Origin: an uncultured Clostridiaceae bacterium
GTDB taxonomy: Bacteria; Bacillota; Clostridia; Lachnospirales; Lachnospiraceae
DNA length: 12,355 bases
Reading direction: 5' to 3'
Assembly: GCA_949948825.1 (NCBI GenBank)
Contig: CATLIJ010000051.1
Span: 1-12,355, forward strand
Shown here: positions 1 through 6,983 of the stretch, piece by piece
How the letters are laid out: the number at the start of each line of letters is the position of its first letter
How positions within the stretch are numbered: position 1 is the first letter of the stretch
The notes under the pieces: model-generated
Seen by the model: only the letters and a program-made list of their open reading frames with translations
Told to the model about the DNA's origin: nothing
Databases searched by the model: none
Program-made: the position numbers and the translations under genes

Positions 1-354
1 CCCTTTGCCCGCGCTCTGCTCCAGGGCCACCACAAGAGTACCGTCACAGGCTCCTTTTTCTGCCTGACGGCGGGCCTCATTGTTAGTGGAATCCACCAAA
101 TCCAAAAAAACCAGATTCTGCCCTGCACGCTTGGTCCGAAGCATGCTTTTAATCTCTGTGGGGCCAAACACATCCTTATCTTCTGCCAGACGGTATCCCC
201 GGTTGCGCTTTGCCTCAATCTTATGCCCTTCCTTTTCCAGCTGCTGAATGGCTTTCCAAACAGCTGTCCTGGACACCCCCAAATATTCACACAGCTCCTG
301 TCCAGATACATAATCTTCCGCATTTTTCAGAATCTTTAATATTTTTGTCTTCAA
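1..354 (-). CDS. birA: Biotin--[acetyl-CoA-carboxylase] ligase / biotin operon repressor, N-terminal part (cut by window edge)
   Basis: Group II biotin protein ligases activate biotin as biotinyl-AMP, attach it to the lysine of biotin-dependent carboxylases, and repress biotin genes through an N-terminal helix-turn-helix. The 118 codons seen carry the HTH at about residues 5-56 (SRTAVWKAIQQLEKEG, then KRNRGYRL as the wing). The start of the catalytic domain follows: DSTNNEARR at 88-96 and EQSAGKG at 112-118, the beginning of the biotin/ATP-binding loop. The rest lies beyond base 1. I chose a TTG start at 352-354: a GGAGG lies 5 bases upstream (360-364), and there is no earlier ATG in frame. 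The start sits 2 bases after the stop of the small membrane gene, whose last codons supply the ribosome binding site, so translation is probably coupled. The family call is firm; the repressor role is inferred from the HTH. Confidence 0.93.
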   Translation of the reverse strand, partial: MKTKILKILKNAEDYVSGQELCEYLGVSRTAVWKAIQQLEKEGHKIEAKRNRGYRLAEDKDVFGPTEIKSMLRTKRAGQNLVFLDLVDSTNNEARRQAEKGACDGTLVVALEQSAGKG

Positions 355-356
355 TT

Positions 357-662
357 TTACCTCCGAATGCTGATTACACTGGCAATTCCGATCAGCACCA
401 GCAAAAATGCAAGGATACATAAAAGAATACCGCCAAATCTCCGCTTTTTATCTCTGCCGCTGTTTTTGATTTTATACCATCCGCTGACTCCATTTAAAAG
501 TCCTGCCAGCCAGAAAATAACCGGAAACAAAAACTGGTTTTTTTCCGGGTCCAAAAATGCCAGCACAGCGCAGATTACGGTCAGAATGCCCACAGTTATG
601 TGAAGCAAATCCAGCATCAGAGCCTCATTGCGGGGACTTCTTCTCTTTTCCTGATTTGCCAT
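357..662 (-). CDS. Small three-helix membrane protein of unknown function
   Basis: I do not recognise a named family. The 101-residue product has a basic N-terminus (NQEKRRSPRNE), three hydrophobic segments at about residues 17-38, 45-63 and 78-97, and a basic loop between the second and third (KIKNSGRDKKRRFGG). This predicts an integral inner-membrane protein with the loop in the cytoplasm. An AGGAG sits about 7 bases before the ATG and overlaps the argF stop codon, and the stop is 2 bases before birA, so it is the middle gene of argF-orf-birA. The tight packing and hydrophobic pattern argue that it is real although short. Neither neighbour points to a specific role, since arginine and biotin metabolism are unrelated. 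A transport accessory or a general envelope protein is possible but not shown. Confidence 0.8.
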   Translation of the reverse strand: MANQEKRRSPRNEALMLDLLHITVGILTVICAVLAFLDPEKNQFLFPVIFWLAGLLNGVSGWYKIKNSGRDKKRRFGGILLCILAFLLVLIGIASVISIRR

Positions 663-671
663 AAAACACTC

Positions 672-1661
672 CTATTCTGTGAGGGTTGCCGCCATCACAG
701 CCTTGATGGTATGCATTCGGTTTTCTGCCTCGTCAAACACCCTGGAGCTGGAGGACTCAAACACTTCATCCGTAACCTCCATCTCAGTGATTCCAAACCG
801 TTCCCCCATGTCTTTTCCAATCTTTGTCTTAAGGTCATGGAATGCAGGCAGGCAATGAAGGAAAATCCCCTTCTCCCCGGCATTTTCCATAACCCTGGAA
901 GTCACCCGGTAAGGAGTCAGCTCCCGGATTCTTTCCTCCCAGACAGAATCCGGCTCTCCCATGGACACCCATACATCTGTGTATATCACATCTGCTCCCC
1001 TTGTCCCCTCCATCACATCCTCTGTCAGGGTCACGCTTCCGCCAGAAGCTTTTGCATACTCTCTGCACTGTTCCGTCAATTCTTTCCCCGGAAAATATTT
1101 CTCTGGCGCACAAGCCACAAAATCCATTCCCAGCTTGGCGCAGCCTACCATAAGAGAATTGCCCATATTATAGCGGGCATCCCCCATATATACCAGCTTT
1201 TTTCCAGCCAGCTCTCCAAAGTTCTCCCGAATGGTCAGCATATCTGCCAGAATCTGTGTGGGATGGTACTCATTGGTCAAACCGTTCCACACCGGAACGC
1301 CTGCATATTTGGCCAGTTCCTCCACAATCTCCTGTCCATAGCCCCGGTACTCAATTCCATCATAAATCCGCCCCAGCACCCGCGCTGTGTCAGCAATGCT
1401 CTCCTTCTTTCCAATCTGTGAACCGGACGGGTCAAGATAAGTGGTTCCCATGCCCAAATCCCGGGCCGCCACCTCAAAAGAACACCTTGTCCTGGTGCTG
1501 GTTTTTTCAAAAATCAAAGCAATATTTTTCCCCTCACAAAGTCTTGCGGAAATCCCCGCCTTTTTCTTTGCCTTCAAATCTGCTGCAAGATCCAGCAGAT
1601 ATGTGATTTCCTCTCCAGTAAAATCCTTTAATGTCAAAAAATGACGCCCTTTTAAATTCAT
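672..1661 (-). CDS. argF: Ornithine carbamoyltransferase
   Basis: This cytoplasmic enzyme transfers the carbamoyl group of carbamoyl phosphate to L-ornithine, giving citrulline for arginine synthesis. The 329 residues are full length. Visible signatures are STRTR at 55-59 (carbamoyl-phosphate loop), HPTQ at 133-136, SMGEP at 233-237 (ornithine-closing SMG loop) and HCLPAFHD at 269-276 with the active-site Cys270. The ATG is preceded by GGAGGAG at normal spacing. The HCLPAFHD form and length match the enterobacterial ArgF/ArgI and catabolic ArcB branch, so sequence alone does not exclude a catabolic arginine-deiminase role. No arcA, arcC or other arg gene is visible; the neighbours are a small membrane gene and birA. 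The biosynthetic name is therefore the usual default, not proven. Confidence 0.95.
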   Translation of the reverse strand: MNLKGRHFLTLKDFTGEEITYLLDLAADLKAKKKAGISARLCEGKNIALIFEKTSTRTRCSFEVAARDLGMGTTYLDPSGSQIGKKESIADTARVLGRIYDGIEYRGYGQEIVEELAKYAGVPVWNGLTNEYHPTQILADMLTIRENFGELAGKKLVYMGDARYNMGNSLMVGCAKLGMDFVACAPEKYFPGKELTEQCREYAKASGGSVTLTEDVMEGTRGADVIYTDVWVSMGEPDSVWEERIRELTPYRVTSRVMENAGEKGIFLHCLPAFHDLKTKIGKDMGERFGITEMEVTDEVFESSSSRVFDEAENRMHTIKAVMAATLTE

Positions 1662-1721
1662 CTCATGCTCCTCCGTTTATTTCATAATCAATCCATATTT
1701 TTTTCTTTCTGTTATCTATAT

Positions 1722-1750
1722 AACTTACTATAAGGAGCAAAACTTGTCAA
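1722..1750 (-). promoter_or_regulatory. Candidate sigma-A promoter for argF-orf-birA
   Basis: Reading the minus strand, a perfect TTGACA (1745-1750) is followed after 17 bases by TAAGTT (1722-1727), a poor -10 match. TATAGT (1727-1732) is a better hexamer but only 12 bases away. About 60 bases separate the hexamer from the argF ATG. The perfect -35 and the AT-rich surroundings support a promoter, but the exact -10 is uncertain. Confidence 0.42.
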
Positions 1751-1873
1751 GAAAGGGCAGCTGCAGTTATGCAAGATTTTTTGGGAAACACAGCCCTTTT
1801 TTGGTTTTTATAAAAAGGATTCATGGAGTCTTCTTCTGTCCGGCAGCCACCCATCAGGAGTGGGCCTGTACAT

Positions 1874-1900
1874 AAAAAAGAGTCCGCCAAGCGAACTCTT
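1874..1900 (-). terminator. Intrinsic terminator after the SPFH gene
   Basis: On the minus strand AAGAGTTCGC, a TTG loop and GCGGACTCTT form a 10-bp stem with one G-T wobble, followed directly by a T run. It begins 8 bases after the stop of the SPFH gene, as expected for the end of the nfeD-SPFH operon. Confidence 0.85.
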
Positions 1901-1907
1901 CCTTTCT

Positions 1908-2831
1908 TTACTCCTTCCCAACCTCAGCTATGGACTTCACAAGTCCGGCAACACCCTGAAGCTCGGATGGAATGATAATCTTGGTAGCTTTTCCGTCTGC
2001 TGCTGCAATAAAGGCTTCCAGACTCTTTAACCGCAATACTGCCTCGTCAGCTCCAGCCTCCTTCAGGAACCGGATTCCATCGGCATTGGCCTGCTGAACC
2101 TTCAGGATAGCCTCTGCCTCACCTTCTGCCTCCTTAATCCGCTTTTCCTTCTCTGCTTCTGCGTGAAGAATGGCTGCCTGCTTATCTGCCTCTGCATCCA
2201 GGATGGCGGATTCCTTCTTACCTTCCGCTACCAGAATGGTAGACTTTTTCTCACCTTCTGCCTTTAAGATCGCCTCACGCCGCTCCCGCTCTGCCTTCAT
2301 CTGCTTCTCCATAGCATCCTGAATGGCTGCCGGCGGAATAATATTCTTTAACTCCACCCGGTTGACCTTGATTCCCCATGGGTCTGTGGCAACATCTAAG
2401 GATGCCCGCATCTTTGTGTTAATGGTTTCCCTGGAGGTAAGGGTCTGGTCCAGCTCCAGGTCTCCAATAATATTACGCAAAGTGGTGGCTGTCAGATTCT
2501 CAATGGCCATAATAGGATTCTCCACACCATAGGCAAACAGCTTGGGATCTGTAATCTGGAAAAACACCACAGTATCAATCCGCATGGTAACATTATCCTT
2601 GGTAATCACCGGCTGAGGAGCAAAATCCACTACCTGCTCCTTCAAAACAACCTTCTTGGCAACCCGGTCAATAAAAGGCATCAGAAAATGAATGCCCACA
2701 TGCCAGGTTCCAAGATAAGCTCCCAGCCGCTCCACCACCAGGGCATTGGCCTGAGGCACGATGCGGACGCAGCTTACCAGCACTACCAGTATAATGATCA
2801 TCAGGATCAAAAAAATAATAAACATTTCCAT
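1908..2831 (-). CDS. SPFH/Band 7 (stomatin-like, QmcA-type) membrane protein
   Basis: SPFH proteins assemble into large rings or cages on the membrane, organise microdomains and often regulate membrane proteases. The 307-residue protein has one N-terminal membrane helix (about 3-22), then the Band 7 domain (VRIVPQANALVVERLGAYL at 22-40 through NRVELKNIIPP at 157-167). A long charged helix runs from about 175 to 250, where an Ile/Leu pair recurs every 11 residues (188, 199, 210, 221, then 232), a right-handed coiled coil. The C-terminal GVAGLVKSIAEV segment is also typical. Length and order match QmcA/stomatin-like proteins rather than the longer flotillins. The AGGAGG lies 10 bases before the ATG, slightly far but clear. 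An NfeD-like gene lies 14 bases upstream, the classic partner for this family, which supports the call. Confidence 0.93.
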   Translation of the reverse strand: MEMFIIFLILMIIILVVLVSCVRIVPQANALVVERLGAYLGTWHVGIHFLMPFIDRVAKKVVLKEQVVDFAPQPVITKDNVTMRIDTVVFFQITDPKLFAYGVENPIMAIENLTATTLRNIIGDLELDQTLTSRETINTKMRASLDVATDPWGIKVNRVELKNIIPPAAIQDAMEKQMKAERERREAILKAEGEKKSTILVAEGKKESAILDAEADKQAAILHAEAEKEKRIKEAEGEAEAILKVQQANADGIRFLKEAGADEAVLRLKSLEAFIAAADGKATKIIIPSELQGVAGLVKSIAEVGKE

Positions 2832-2845
2832 AACTTCATTTCCTC

Positions 2846-3274
2846 CTAAAGCTTCTCAACAATCAACTTTACTCCCTGAATCTCTTTGATCTCCACCATG
2901 GTTCCCACCGGACAGACCATATCCGGCTTCACTGTCCTTGCAGTCCACTCCTGTCCTGCCACCATAGCAGCGCCTGTCCCCAGGTCATTATTGATCTCCT
3001 CAGTCACTCGTGCCTTGCTGCCCACAAGCCCTGCTGCATTGGTTTTGGTTGTGTGGCCGTTCACATACTTTGAAGCAAAGGGACGGGTCAAAAACAGCAG
3101 CAGAAACGACACAATCACAAATGCCGACAGCTGGACCTCAATGCTCATGTGAAACAGGGATAAAAGAAACGCCACCACAGCGCCGCCAGCAAACCAAACC
3201 GTTGTAAGCGCCATAGTTGCAATTTCAATCACAACCAGCACCACAAATACAATCAGCCAATAAATGGGGTTCAT
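2846..3274 (-). CDS. NfeD-like membrane protein (short, protease-less form)
   Basis: Short NfeD proteins have membrane helices followed by a small OB-fold domain and work with the neighbouring SPFH protein, probably in membrane quality control. In these 142 residues hydrophobic segments span about 3-22, 25-40 and 47-64. A hydrophilic domain from about 78 to the end has GLVGSKARVTEEI, GQEWTAR and GTMVEIKEIQGVKLIVEKL, the usual NfeD C-terminal pattern. There is no ClpP-class protease domain, unlike long NfeD. I place the start at the ATG at 3272-3274 because AAAGGAGGAGGAGAG precedes it at once; an ATG eight codons earlier (3298) has no ribosome binding site and would place that motif inside the gene. 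It is the first gene of a two-gene operon with the SPFH gene, ended by the terminator at 1874-1900. Confidence 0.9.
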   Translation of the reverse strand: MNPIYWLIVFVVLVVIEIATMALTTVWFAGGAVVAFLLSLFHMSIEVQLSAFVIVSFLLLFLTRPFASKYVNGHTTKTNAAGLVGSKARVTEEINNDLGTGAAMVAGQEWTARTVKPDMVCPVGTMVEIKEIQGVKLIVEKL

Positions 3275-3291
3275 CTCTCCTCCTCCTTTGT

Positions 3292-3305
3292 CAGGCATAT
3301 GCCTG
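3292..3305. repeat. Perfect 14-bp palindrome in the nfeD leader
   Basis: CAGGCATATGCCTG reads the same on both strands. It lies between the predicted transcription start and the nfeD ribosome binding site, one base from the larger palindrome at 3307-3328. It could be an operator half of a double site, or chance. Confidence 0.7.
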
Positions 3306-3306
3306 T

Positions 3307-3328
3307 AAAATATAGTATACTATATTTT
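3307..3328. repeat. Perfect 22-bp AT-rich palindrome over the nfeD promoter
   Basis: The arms AAAATATAGTA and TACTATATTTT are exact reverse complements with no spacer. The palindrome covers the -10 hexamer of the nfeD-SPFH promoter and part of its spacer, where a dimeric repressor would block RNA polymerase. With no GC pairs in its ends it is unlikely to act as a terminator for the upstream transporter gene. No regulator is encoded next to it. Confidence 0.75.
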
Positions 3329-3342
3329 GCAAACAGTTACAA
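3314..3342 (-). promoter_or_regulatory. Sigma-A promoter for the nfeD-SPFH operon
   Basis: On the minus strand TTGTAA (3337-3342) and TATACT (3314-3319) are separated by exactly 17 bases, and the predicted start leaves a leader of about 33 bases before the nfeD ATG. The -10 lies inside the 22-bp palindrome. Confidence 0.65.
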
Positions 3343-3372
3343 TGGGGTTTGGTAATTGTAAGATTTGGCAAT

Positions 3373-4086
3373 TTAAAAGCTTTGCACAATCAAAGCCCCT
3401 CCGGACAGAATCAACATTAAAATCACAAGCTTTTTTACAATCCCTTCATCTAAAAGACTGCTGCTTTTCATCCCTGCAAAAAGTCCGGCAAGCATGGCAG
3501 GGTACAGGCAGGCCGCCCAAACAGCAGTCTGTTTTGTAAGGATTCCTGCTGTTATGTATAAGAATATCCGGAACAGATTTTCTGTAATAAACACAGCACA
3601 CATATTAGCCTTAAAGGAGGCGCTGTCCCTGGTCACTCTCCCCACATAGGCTGCCAGCATAGCGCCGATTCCGTACATGCCGCTTAAAATTCCGGATAAT
3701 ATGCCGATGCAGACCAAAACTGCCCTGGACTCCCTTGCCTTCCTGGGATAATATTCACGGAAAAACATTTCCATGCCAATAAAAACAATCACAATCCCAA
3801 AGAAAATCTTCACTGTACGGGAGTCTGTATTTTTAAGCAGGAAAATCCCGGGAAGATTTCCTGCCAGCACCAGAAGCATCAGGGGAATACACAGCTTCCA
3901 CTGAATGGATTTCCTCTCCTTCCAGGCAAGAATCAGATTGGTGGGAAATCCCAAAAGCAGTTCTACTGGCGTGATGTTAATATTGGCGCTTCCAAAGCTT
4001 AAAATAGCTGAAAATACCAAAGTGTTGGCAAAGCCGCACAGCCCTTTTATAAAAAATGCGCACACTGCTGCAATCATCCACGCCAT
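3373..4086 (-). CDS. TauE/SafE-family sulfite/anion exporter
   Basis: TauE/SafE proteins are polytopic membrane carriers linked to export of sulfite, sulfoacetate or other small organosulfur anions; the substrate here cannot be read from the sequence. The 237-residue protein is almost entirely hydrophobic, with seven or eight predicted helices. Its N-terminus (AFFIKGLCGFANTLVFSAIL) carries the family's KGxxGF signature, which recurs in altered form in the second half (SGILSGMYGIGAMLAAYVG), as expected for the duplicated fold. The length is near the family norm of about 250. The ATG at 4084-4086 lies inside the end of the RNA methyltransferase gene (13-base overlap) and has GGAGGGG 6 bases before it, so it is translated with nadE and that gene. 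No sulfur-metabolism gene is adjacent to help name a substrate. Confidence 0.87.
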   Translation of the reverse strand: MAWMIAAVCAFFIKGLCGFANTLVFSAILSFGSANINITPVELLLGFPTNLILAWKERKSIQWKLCIPLMLLVLAGNLPGIFLLKNTDSRTVKIFFGIVIVFIGMEMFFREYYPRKARESRAVLVCIGILSGILSGMYGIGAMLAAYVGRVTRDSASFKANMCAVFITENLFRIFLYITAGILTKQTAVWAACLYPAMLAGLFAGMKSSSLLDEGIVKKLVILMLILSGGALIVQSF

Positions 4087-4871
4087 GGGATTCCCCTCCG
4101 TCTCTGTCTGGCTGCCTCAAACATCAGCACCGTGGCAGCCATGGCCGCATTGAGAGATTCCACCTCGCCTTCCATGGGAATCCGAATCCGGGCGTCTGCA
4201 TAAGCCCTGGTCTCCGGCCGCAGCCCATTGGCCTCATTTCCAATAAGGAACCCAATCCCTCCCCGGTAATCCTCCTGGTCATAATCCTGGCTGTCCTCCA
4301 GACAGGCCGCATAAAGCTGCACGCCTTTTTTCTTAAGAAATAACAGGGCTTCTTTTAAATCCTCCACATAGACAAAAGGAATCCGAAGCACAGAACCCAT
4401 GGTGGCCCGGATCACCTTGGGGCTGTACACCTCCACAGTGTCAGAGTCCATCACAATCCCAGTCACTCCAGCCCCTTCTCCGGCACGAAAAATGGTTCCA
4501 AGATTTCCAGGGTCCTGAAGATGCTCCAGAATCATCAGATGAGGCGGCGCTGCCAGTATGGTCTCCTCCAGGGTATAGTGGAGCTGACGGACCAGGGCCA
4601 GAACTCCCTGGGGCGTCCTGGTGTCAGACAGAGCGCCGAAAACAGAATCTGCCACCACCTCCACCTTGCTTACCCCTTGTGCCATCTGTGTGAAATGTTC
4701 TCCTTTCCGGAAGGTTTCTGACACATACAGGGCCTGAATCTGATTCTTTGGAATCTCCCTGCACATCCGCAGCCCTTCCGCCACAAACAAATCCTCCTCC
4801 CGGCGCATTTTCCCCTTTTTTACCAGGCTGCTTACATATTTTACCTGCTTATTGGATGTGCTGGCAATCAT
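4074..4871 (-). CDS. SpoU/TrmH-type RNA 2'-O-methyltransferase
   Basis: SPOUT-class enzymes use S-adenosylmethionine to methylate the 2'-OH of a ribose in rRNA or tRNA. In these 265 residues an N-terminal substrate-binding (L30e-like) domain covers about 5-95 and opens with STSNKQVKYVSSLVKKGK and FVAEGLRM. The catalytic knot domain shows all three family motifs: LEHLQDPGNLGTIFRA at 115-130, FLIGNEANGL at 208-217, and IPMEGEVESLNAAMAATVL at 231-249. This arrangement matches the YsgA/RlmB-like branch found in Firmicutes; the exact target nucleotide is not deducible. The ATG overlaps the nadE stop by four bases (ATGA), and the 3' end overlaps the TauE-like gene, so it is the middle of a translationally coupled trio. 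Confidence 0.93.
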   Translation of the reverse strand: MIASTSNKQVKYVSSLVKKGKMRREEDLFVAEGLRMCREIPKNQIQALYVSETFRKGEHFTQMAQGVSKVEVVADSVFGALSDTRTPQGVLALVRQLHYTLEETILAAPPHLMILEHLQDPGNLGTIFRAGEGAGVTGIVMDSDTVEVYSPKVIRATMGSVLRIPFVYVEDLKEALLFLKKKGVQLYAACLEDSQDYDQEDYRGGIGFLIGNEANGLRPETRAYADARIRIPMEGEVESLNAAMAATVLMFEAARQRRRGIPWRG

Positions 4872-6814
4872 AAGCTTTTCCGTCCATGAATGGTTTTCAG
4901 ATCCTCCATCCAGATTCTCCTGGAGGCATCGCTGGGCATACGCAAATCTCCTCTGGGCGACATAGCCACAGATCCTACCTTCGGCCCGTCCGGCAGGCAG
5001 GAACGCTTAAACTGCTGGGAAAAGAACCGGCGGTAAAATACATTCAGCCACTTTTCAATGGTCTCCTTGTCGTATTCTCCCTGAAAAGCCAGAAGCGCCA
5101 TCCGGTAAATCTTAGACGGCATAAACCCAAACCGCAGCATGTAGTAGAGAAAGAAATCATGCAGTTCATAGGGTCCCACCAGATCTTCTGTCTTCTGAGA
5201 GATCACCCCGTCCTTTGGAGGCAAAAGCTCCGGACTGACCGGCGTATCCAGCACATCCAAAAGCACTGCCCTCAATCCCTCCTCCTTACAGGTATCCGCA
5301 CAATACTGAACCAGATGGCGCACCAGGGTCTTTGGCACAGACCCATTGACTCCATACATGGACATATGGTCTCCATTGTAGGTAGCCCACCCTAAAGCCA
5401 GCTCTGACATATCGCCTGTTCCCACCACCAGTCCGTTTACCTGATTGGCAATATCCATCAGTACCTGCGTGCGCTCTCTGGCCTGTGCATTTTCATAAGT
5501 CACATCATGATTTGCCGGGTCCTGTCCGATATCTTCAAAATGCTGCTCCACTGCTGCCCTGATATCCACTTCTTTTAAGGAAGCCTTCAGCTCCTTTGCC
5601 ATATGGCAGGCATTCTGATAAGTCCGGTCTGTAGTTCCAAAGCAGGGCATGGTAATGGCATGGATCTGAGTTCTTGGAAGTCCTAAAAGGTCAAAAGCCC
5701 TGGCTGTCACCAGAAGAGCCAGCGTGGAGTCCAAACCCCCGGAAATTCCAAGGACAGCATGAGTGCATTCTGTGTGCTCAAGCCGCCTTTTCAGCCCCAT
5801 AGCCTGAATGGTGAAAATCTCTTCGCAGCGGCTGCTTCTCTCCTTCTCATCCTTTGGCACAAAGGGGCGGTTGTCAATGAAACGGTAAAGGCGTTCCTTT
5901 TGCTTTTCCTCCATTTTTGCCGCGTCCAGAGAAAAGCCAATAGTCAAATGTCCGCCCTCCTGTGGATTCGGCCAGGTGTTCACCCGTCTGCGCTCACTGC
6001 AGAGCCGCTGTAAATCCACATCCCCGTAAATAATCCCCGGAGAAAAGCGTTTGGACTCTGCCAGCACAGTTCCATTCTCAGCAATCATATTGTGGCCCCC
6101 AAAGACCAGGTCCTGGGTGGACTCTCCTTCTCCTGCGTTGGCATAGATATACGCACACATCAGCCGTGCGGACTGGCCTGCAATCAAAGCATGCCGGTAG
6201 CTGTCCTTTCCAACAGTCTCATCGCTGGCAGAACAGTTGACCATCACCGTGGCCCCTGCCATGGCATGGGAAATACTGGGGGGACAGGGCGACCACACAT
6301 CCTCGCAGATCTCCGCTCCCACCACCAGCTGGGGAATCTCTTCACACTGAAACAGAAGCTGGGTCCCAAACAGAACCTCTTCCTTCCCCCATCTGACCCA
6401 CACTTCTCTCTCTGACCCAGGAGTAAAATGTCTCTGCTCATAAAACTCCGAATAATTGGGAAGATGGGTTTTGGGCACAATTCCAATAAGCTGCCCCTTA
6501 TGGACTGCCGCCGCCACATTGTACAGCTTTCCTCCCCACTCCCAGGGCATTCCCACAAACACCAGCATCTCCTTCTGTCTGGTACATTCTTCAATATAGC
6601 GAAGCTGCTCTCTGGCCGCCTGAATCAGAGGCTGCTGCAAAAACAGATCACCGCAGGTATACCCAGTTAAGCACAGCTCCGGAAACACCAGGACCCCTGC
6701 TCCCAGTCGGTCTCCCTCCTCAATCCTCTCACAGATCCTTTCCCGGTTAAAAACCGGATCTGCCACCCGGATCTCTGGAGTAGCTGCCGCCACACGCAAA
6801 AAACCATCCATCAT
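4868..6814 (-). CDS. nadE: Glutamine-dependent NAD+ synthetase
   Basis: It converts deamido-NAD+ to NAD+ with ATP, taking ammonia from glutamine, the last step of NAD synthesis. The 648 residues hold two domains. The N-terminal nitrilase-fold glutaminase covers about 5-290 with the catalytic triad visible: Glu46 (FPELCLTGY), Lys115 (PKTHLPNYSEFYEQRHF) and Cys170 (GAEICEDVWSP). The C-terminal synthetase has the ATP pyrophosphatase loop SGGLDS at 358-363 and GTGDMSELALGWATYNGD further on. All key residues are present, so the protein should not need outside ammonia. Two adjacent ATG codons (6809-6814) follow GGAGGGAAG; spacing is 4 bases to the first and 7 to the second, so the second may be used. 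It leads an operon with the RNA methyltransferase and TauE-like genes. Confidence 0.97.
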   Translation of the reverse strand: MMDGFLRVAAATPEIRVADPVFNRERICERIEEGDRLGAGVLVFPELCLTGYTCGDLFLQQPLIQAAREQLRYIEECTRQKEMLVFVGMPWEWGGKLYNVAAAVHKGQLIGIVPKTHLPNYSEFYEQRHFTPGSEREVWVRWGKEEVLFGTQLLFQCEEIPQLVVGAEICEDVWSPCPPSISHAMAGATVMVNCSASDETVGKDSYRHALIAGQSARLMCAYIYANAGEGESTQDLVFGGHNMIAENGTVLAESKRFSPGIIYGDVDLQRLCSERRRVNTWPNPQEGGHLTIGFSLDAAKMEEKQKERLYRFIDNRPFVPKDEKERSSRCEEIFTIQAMGLKRRLEHTECTHAVLGISGGLDSTLALLVTARAFDLLGLPRTQIHAITMPCFGTTDRTYQNACHMAKELKASLKEVDIRAAVEQHFEDIGQDPANHDVTYENAQARERTQVLMDIANQVNGLVVGTGDMSELALGWATYNGDHMSMYGVNGSVPKTLVRHLVQYCADTCKEEGLRAVLLDVLDTPVSPELLPPKDGVISQKTEDLVGPYELHDFFLYYMLRFGFMPSKIYRMALLAFQGEYDKETIEKWLNVFYRRFFSQQFKRSCLPDGPKVGSVAMSPRGDLRMPSDASRRIWMEDLKTIHGRKSL

Positions 6815-6860
6815 CTTCCCTCCAATCCGCTGCCACCTGGCTGCTTTTTACTTACCTGAC

Positions 6861-6888
6861 ATTATATCACTTTTTTTGCTGAATGCAA
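6861..6888 (-). promoter_or_regulatory. Sigma-A promoter for nadE
   Basis: On the minus strand a perfect TATAAT (6861-6866) lies 16 bases after TTGCAT (6883-6888), a weak -35. The leader to nadE is about 40 bases. It is back to back with the symporter promoter, whose -35 is only 14 bases away. Confidence 0.6.
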
Positions 6889-6902
6889 CCCGCCAGTTCC
6901 TG

Positions 6903-6931
6903 TTTACAAATCCCCTTGTCTACTATATACT
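6903..6931 (+). promoter_or_regulatory. Sigma-A promoter for the AGCS symporter
   Basis: TTTACA (6903-6908) and TATACT (6926-6931) are separated by exactly 17 bases. The start would fall near 6938, giving a leader of about 45 bases. A promoter here also argues against the longer reading frame that opens at 6876, because its ATG would not be on this transcript. Confidence 0.68.
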
Positions 6932-6983
6932 AAACCTTGGATATCAAACAGTTGATTACAAAAAGAAAAACAGGAGGTTCCCA

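Noticed and set aside
600..1421. Long plus-strand open frame opposite argF (273 codons)
   Set aside because: It lies wholly antisense to the clearly recognisable argF and the small gene, has no domain signature, and its residue composition (rich in His, Cys, Ser, Pro) is that of an antisense shadow.
1662..1700. Possible ArgR box upstream of argF (TATGAAATAAAC on the minus strand)
   Set aside because: Only about two thirds of a half-site agrees with the Bacillus ARG box consensus as I recall it, and no second half is seen.
4886..5395. Plus-strand open frame of 169 codons opposite nadE
   Set aside because: Antisense to the conserved synthetase domain of nadE, with no ribosome binding site or recognisable motif.
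6876..6983. N-terminal extension of the symporter from the ATG at 6876
   Set aside because: The 36 codons cover the predicted promoter, have no ribosome binding site and do not resemble the family; AGGAGG before 6984 fixes the start.
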